The notes below the pieces were generated by a model. The model worked only from the letters and a program-made list of their open reading frames with translations. It made no database searches and was not told the DNA's origin. Made by a program: the position numbers and the translations under genes. 64,000 nt of DNA from DASRJW01 sp964567755 (lineage in GTDB: Bacteria; Krumholzibacteriota; Krumholzibacteriia; G020349025). Numbering within the stretch: the first letter of the stretch is position 1; each line of letters opens with the position of its first letter. The stretch spans positions 124,001 through 188,000 of the forward strand of contig CAZMNW010000025.1 of NCBI GenBank assembly GCA_964567755.1, given 5' to 3'. Below, piece after piece: positions 61,266-64,000 of the stretch.

Positions 61266-61382
61266 CCCCAACGGCACATCGACGACTTCCTTCTCAGAGA
61301 ACATCTGGCGAATCACCGCCAGATTGCGCTTGTCAGCGGCCCACACCAGGTTGGCAAGACCACGACTTGCCGGGCTTGCCGC
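61266..61382 (+). pseudogene. Relic of a DUF4143/AAA-type ATPase N-terminus
   Basis: In one frame the DNA reads QRHIDDFLLREHLANHRQ, then IALVSGPHQVGKTTT with a Walker A motif (61338-61361). This is the start of the small bacterial ATP-binding proteins (DUF4143, often ATPase/AAA_14) in which RQVGKTT is typical. The similarity ends after about 40 codons, no SD or start codon is in place, and the frame soon leaves the family. I read it as a remnant. The rest of 61214-61660 holds no gene, apart from an inverted-repeat element at 61563-61619. Confidence 0.5.
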
Positions 61383-61562
61383 GGCCTTGACTCCGTATTT
61401 CTACCGTCGGTAAAGATCCGCATGCCAGCAGGGAATTCGATTCTCCACGAGATCACCAAAGTCCGACAGCGTCGGCAAATGAATGAATGCAAGGCATCGT
61501 TCTTTGTGTTGGCTTTTCGTTCGATTATCGTTACAGTAACAGTCAAAGCAAGCAGACACAAG

Positions 61563-61619
61563 CGAACGAGGCAAGGTCACGGTGTTGCACCGCACCTCGC
61601 ATAGCCTCGTTCGTGACCT
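61563..61619 (+). other. Interleaved inverted repeats in the 5' leader
   Basis: CGAACGAGGC (61563-61572) pairs with GCCTCGTTCG (61604-61613), and AGGTCACG (61574-61581) pairs with CGTGACCT (61612-61619). The two pairings are interleaved (A-B-A'-B') and share two bases, so they form an H-type pseudoknot or are mutually exclusive. A small CGGTG/CACCG hairpin (61580-61592) lies in between. The element is 41 bp before the predicted start of the secreted protein. Confidence 0.5.
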
Positions 61620-61660
61620 CGCATTCTCGTCTTGAGGAGGCTGGAGAACATGCTTCGCAT

Positions 61661-62543
61661 GTGATTCAAAAAGTGACAACCCGATCCACTCTCGTGGCCA
61701 GCATGCTCGTCGTGGCATCGATGGCCCACGCCACGATCTTCCCGTGGGAAGTCGACGCTCAGAGCGTTGTCGGAGACAAGAGCGGTCGCGTTGACCGCCT
61801 GGCAGGCACCGGTGCCGTCGCCGTCGTGACGCCCATCGACGTGGCTCCACTTCCATCCCAGTCCAACCCCTACGGAGCCTCCTACGGCACCTGGGGAGCT
61901 CGATGGTGGAGTTGGGCCGTGTCCGCACCGGTGGGCGGCAACCCTATCCAGGACGAGGACGGCTCGCTCTGCAATCTCGGCCAGTCGGGACCCGTGTGGT
62001 TCTTGGCGGGCAACTTCGGCGGGACGACCGTGCGCTCGTGCGATGTGCCGGCGGGCAAGTCGATCTTCTTCCCGATCGTGAACTTCTACGTCAACTACCC
62101 CTGCCCACCGGAGTTTGGTTTCGAGCCGGCGCCCGGACAGTCTCTCCAGGATTTCCTCCAACGAGTTCGTGGACCCCTTCCTCGACGAAGCGACCAACCT
62201 GGCGGTTGAGGTGGATGGAGTGTCCATCGGCAACTTGACCGACTTCCGGGCCGCATCGGACCTCTTCCAGCTCTCCTTCGATCCGAGCTGGAGCAGCCTC
62301 GACCCCTGCGTCACCGGAACGCCGCAGCCGGCGATCGCGGACGGCTACTGGATCATGCTCCCACCACTCCCGGTCGGAGTGCACACGATCCACTTCCACG
62401 GCGAGCTGCCATCCTTCGGCTTCGCGCCGGACATCACCTACAACCTGACGGTGCACGCCCGTGGCGGCCGTGGCGGGATCAGCAGCGGACCGGGCGACGC
62501 GGATCCGGCAACTTGGGGAGTCGTGAAGCGTCTCTATCGATAG
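61661..62543 (+). pseudogene. Secreted protein of unknown function, frameshifted
   Basis: A signal peptide (TLVASMLVVASMAHA) leads to a domain common among hypothetical secreted proteins: YGTWGARWWSWAVSAPVG, then CNLGQSGPVWFLAGNFGG, then CDVPAGKSIFFPIVNFYVNY. After about residue 165 the frame ends early, while the expected continuation (NEFVDPFLDEATNLAVEVDG through GVHTIHFHGELPSFGF to GVVKRLYR) resumes in another frame, so a one-base change near 62150-62165 separates the halves. The start is uncertain: GTG 61661 has no SD at normal distance, and an ATG at 61650 with GGAG meets a stop after four codons. Either recent decay or sequence error. Confidence 0.7.
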
Positions 62544-62567
62544 ATTCGGCAGCCGCGGCTGCCGAAT
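62544..62567 (+). terminator. Perfect 10-bp hairpin at the stop codon
   Basis: ATTCGGCAGC pairs with GCTGCCGAAT around CGCG, starting at the base after the TAG stop of the secreted protein gene. There is no U-tract. A second hairpin, GCCTCCCC with GGGGAGGC (62596-62625), follows. Confidence 0.6.
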
Positions 62568-62971
62568 GAGTCGGAGTGACTCTGATCAAGAACCGGCCTC
62601 CCCTCGCCTCCGGGTGGGGGGAGGCGTGGTTACAATTTGCTCGTGGAACACGGGACAAACCGATTCATCAGGGATGCCGTCCGCTCTACTCGGCAGTCGT
62701 GCTCAATATGACCAGCACGATGACTACTGTCCCAGCAAGTCCACCGCCGAATGCGCGCCATGCATTCTTCTTCCCTGCGGTGTCAGAGTATCCAGAAATA
62801 TAGCAAGCACCGTCGACGTGAGCAGGGATTCGCTGGGGCTTGGGGTCCACGCGCAAGTGATGACTGTCAGAGCACATGCGCGACGAAAGCGAGTGCCGCA
62901 CAGGGCTGCGGATGCCCTGGACGACGGTGGCGGGCCGGATTATCTTCGGCGAACCTCGGCGGGAGGCGACG
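62568..62971. other. Intergenic region before clpB
   Basis: 404 bp with no supported gene. It contains a second hairpin (62596-62625, stem GCCTCCCC/GGGGAGGC) and TACAAT at 62631-62636, a possible -10 box without a matching -35. I find no convincing heat-shock (CTTGAA...CCCCAT) promoter. Reading frames through it have no SD or known motif. Confidence 0.4.

Positions 62972-64000
<1,029 letters not shown>

Noticed and set aside
62140..62170. Programmed frameshift in the secreted protein
   Set aside because: I see no slippery heptamer with a following stem, so a plain indel or sequence error is simpler.

Overview
The window is GC-rich DNA from a Gram-negative (two-membrane) bacterium: it carries several beta-barrel and OmpA-type outer-membrane proteins, many lipoboxes and Shine-Dalgarno (SD) preceded genes, with frequent GTG and TTG starts. 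I see no rRNA, tRNA, IS element, phage module or CRISPR array, so this looks like chromosomal DNA. The lineage cannot be fixed from the sequence; an uncultivated, deltaproteobacterium- or Acidobacteria-like organism is a guess only.

Layout. 0-7 kb: envelope genes (M48 protease fragment, barrels, two lipoproteins, a PspC-domain protein, an OmpA-domain protein) and an NRDE protein. 7-10 kb: a zone of gene decay, with a family 4 uracil-DNA glycosylase broken by a stop and a frameshift and the tail of a lost trypsin-like protease, beside a double-CDGSH protein and an esterase-like protein without its nucleophile. 10-14.7 kb: a YyaL-type thioredoxin-domain protein, a barrel protein and a STAS protein. 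14.7-19.4 kb: a tight leftward operon queE, class III aminotransferase, LuxE-like acyl-protein synthetase, LuxC-like acyl-CoA reductase. 19.4-22 kb: a promoter and structured leader before a PAP2 phosphatase that is convergent with, and overlapped by, an acyl-CoA dehydrogenase gene. 22-25 kb: lipoprotein, methyltransferase, OmpA protein with calcium-binding repeats. 25.4-31.9 kb: addB-addA recombination nuclease. 32-38.5 kb: a protease-fold protein without a triad, an O-methyltransferase, two secreted proteins and a membrane-anchored zinc peptidase with repeats. 38.6-38.8 kb: a strong candidate small RNA. 39-48 kb: nicotinamidase-like pseudoenzyme, GDP-rhamnose genes (gmd, rmd) with a glycosyltransferase, an S9-family pseudopeptidase, citrate synthase, a DUF971 protein and an ATP-grasp-like protein. 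48.3-48.6 kb: six tandem 52-53 bp units. 48.7-60.3 kb: a 2175-residue, domain-permuted glutamate synthase translationally coupled to an FAD/iron-sulfur oxidoreductase, behind a membrane spermidine-synthase-like protein. 60.3-64 kb: lipid-kinase-like gene, a relic of an ATPase, a frameshifted secreted protein, and the start of clpB.

How the genes work together. The queE-aminotransferase-luxE-luxC order suggests carboxylate activation, reduction to an aldehyde and amination to an amine. The permuted glutamate synthase has no NADPH subunit beside it; its partner is a flavin dehydrogenase with four ferredoxin-type cysteine motifs, which may supply electrons from an organic donor. A recurring theme is enzyme folds with substituted catalytic residues (S9 peptidase, nicotinamidase, esterase, trypsin fold, AddA nuclease, STAS).

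The three strongest leads are the permuted glutamate synthase with its oxidoreductase, the small RNA at about 38.65-38.80 kb with an anti-Shine-Dalgarno loop, and the LuxC/LuxE/aminotransferase operon.
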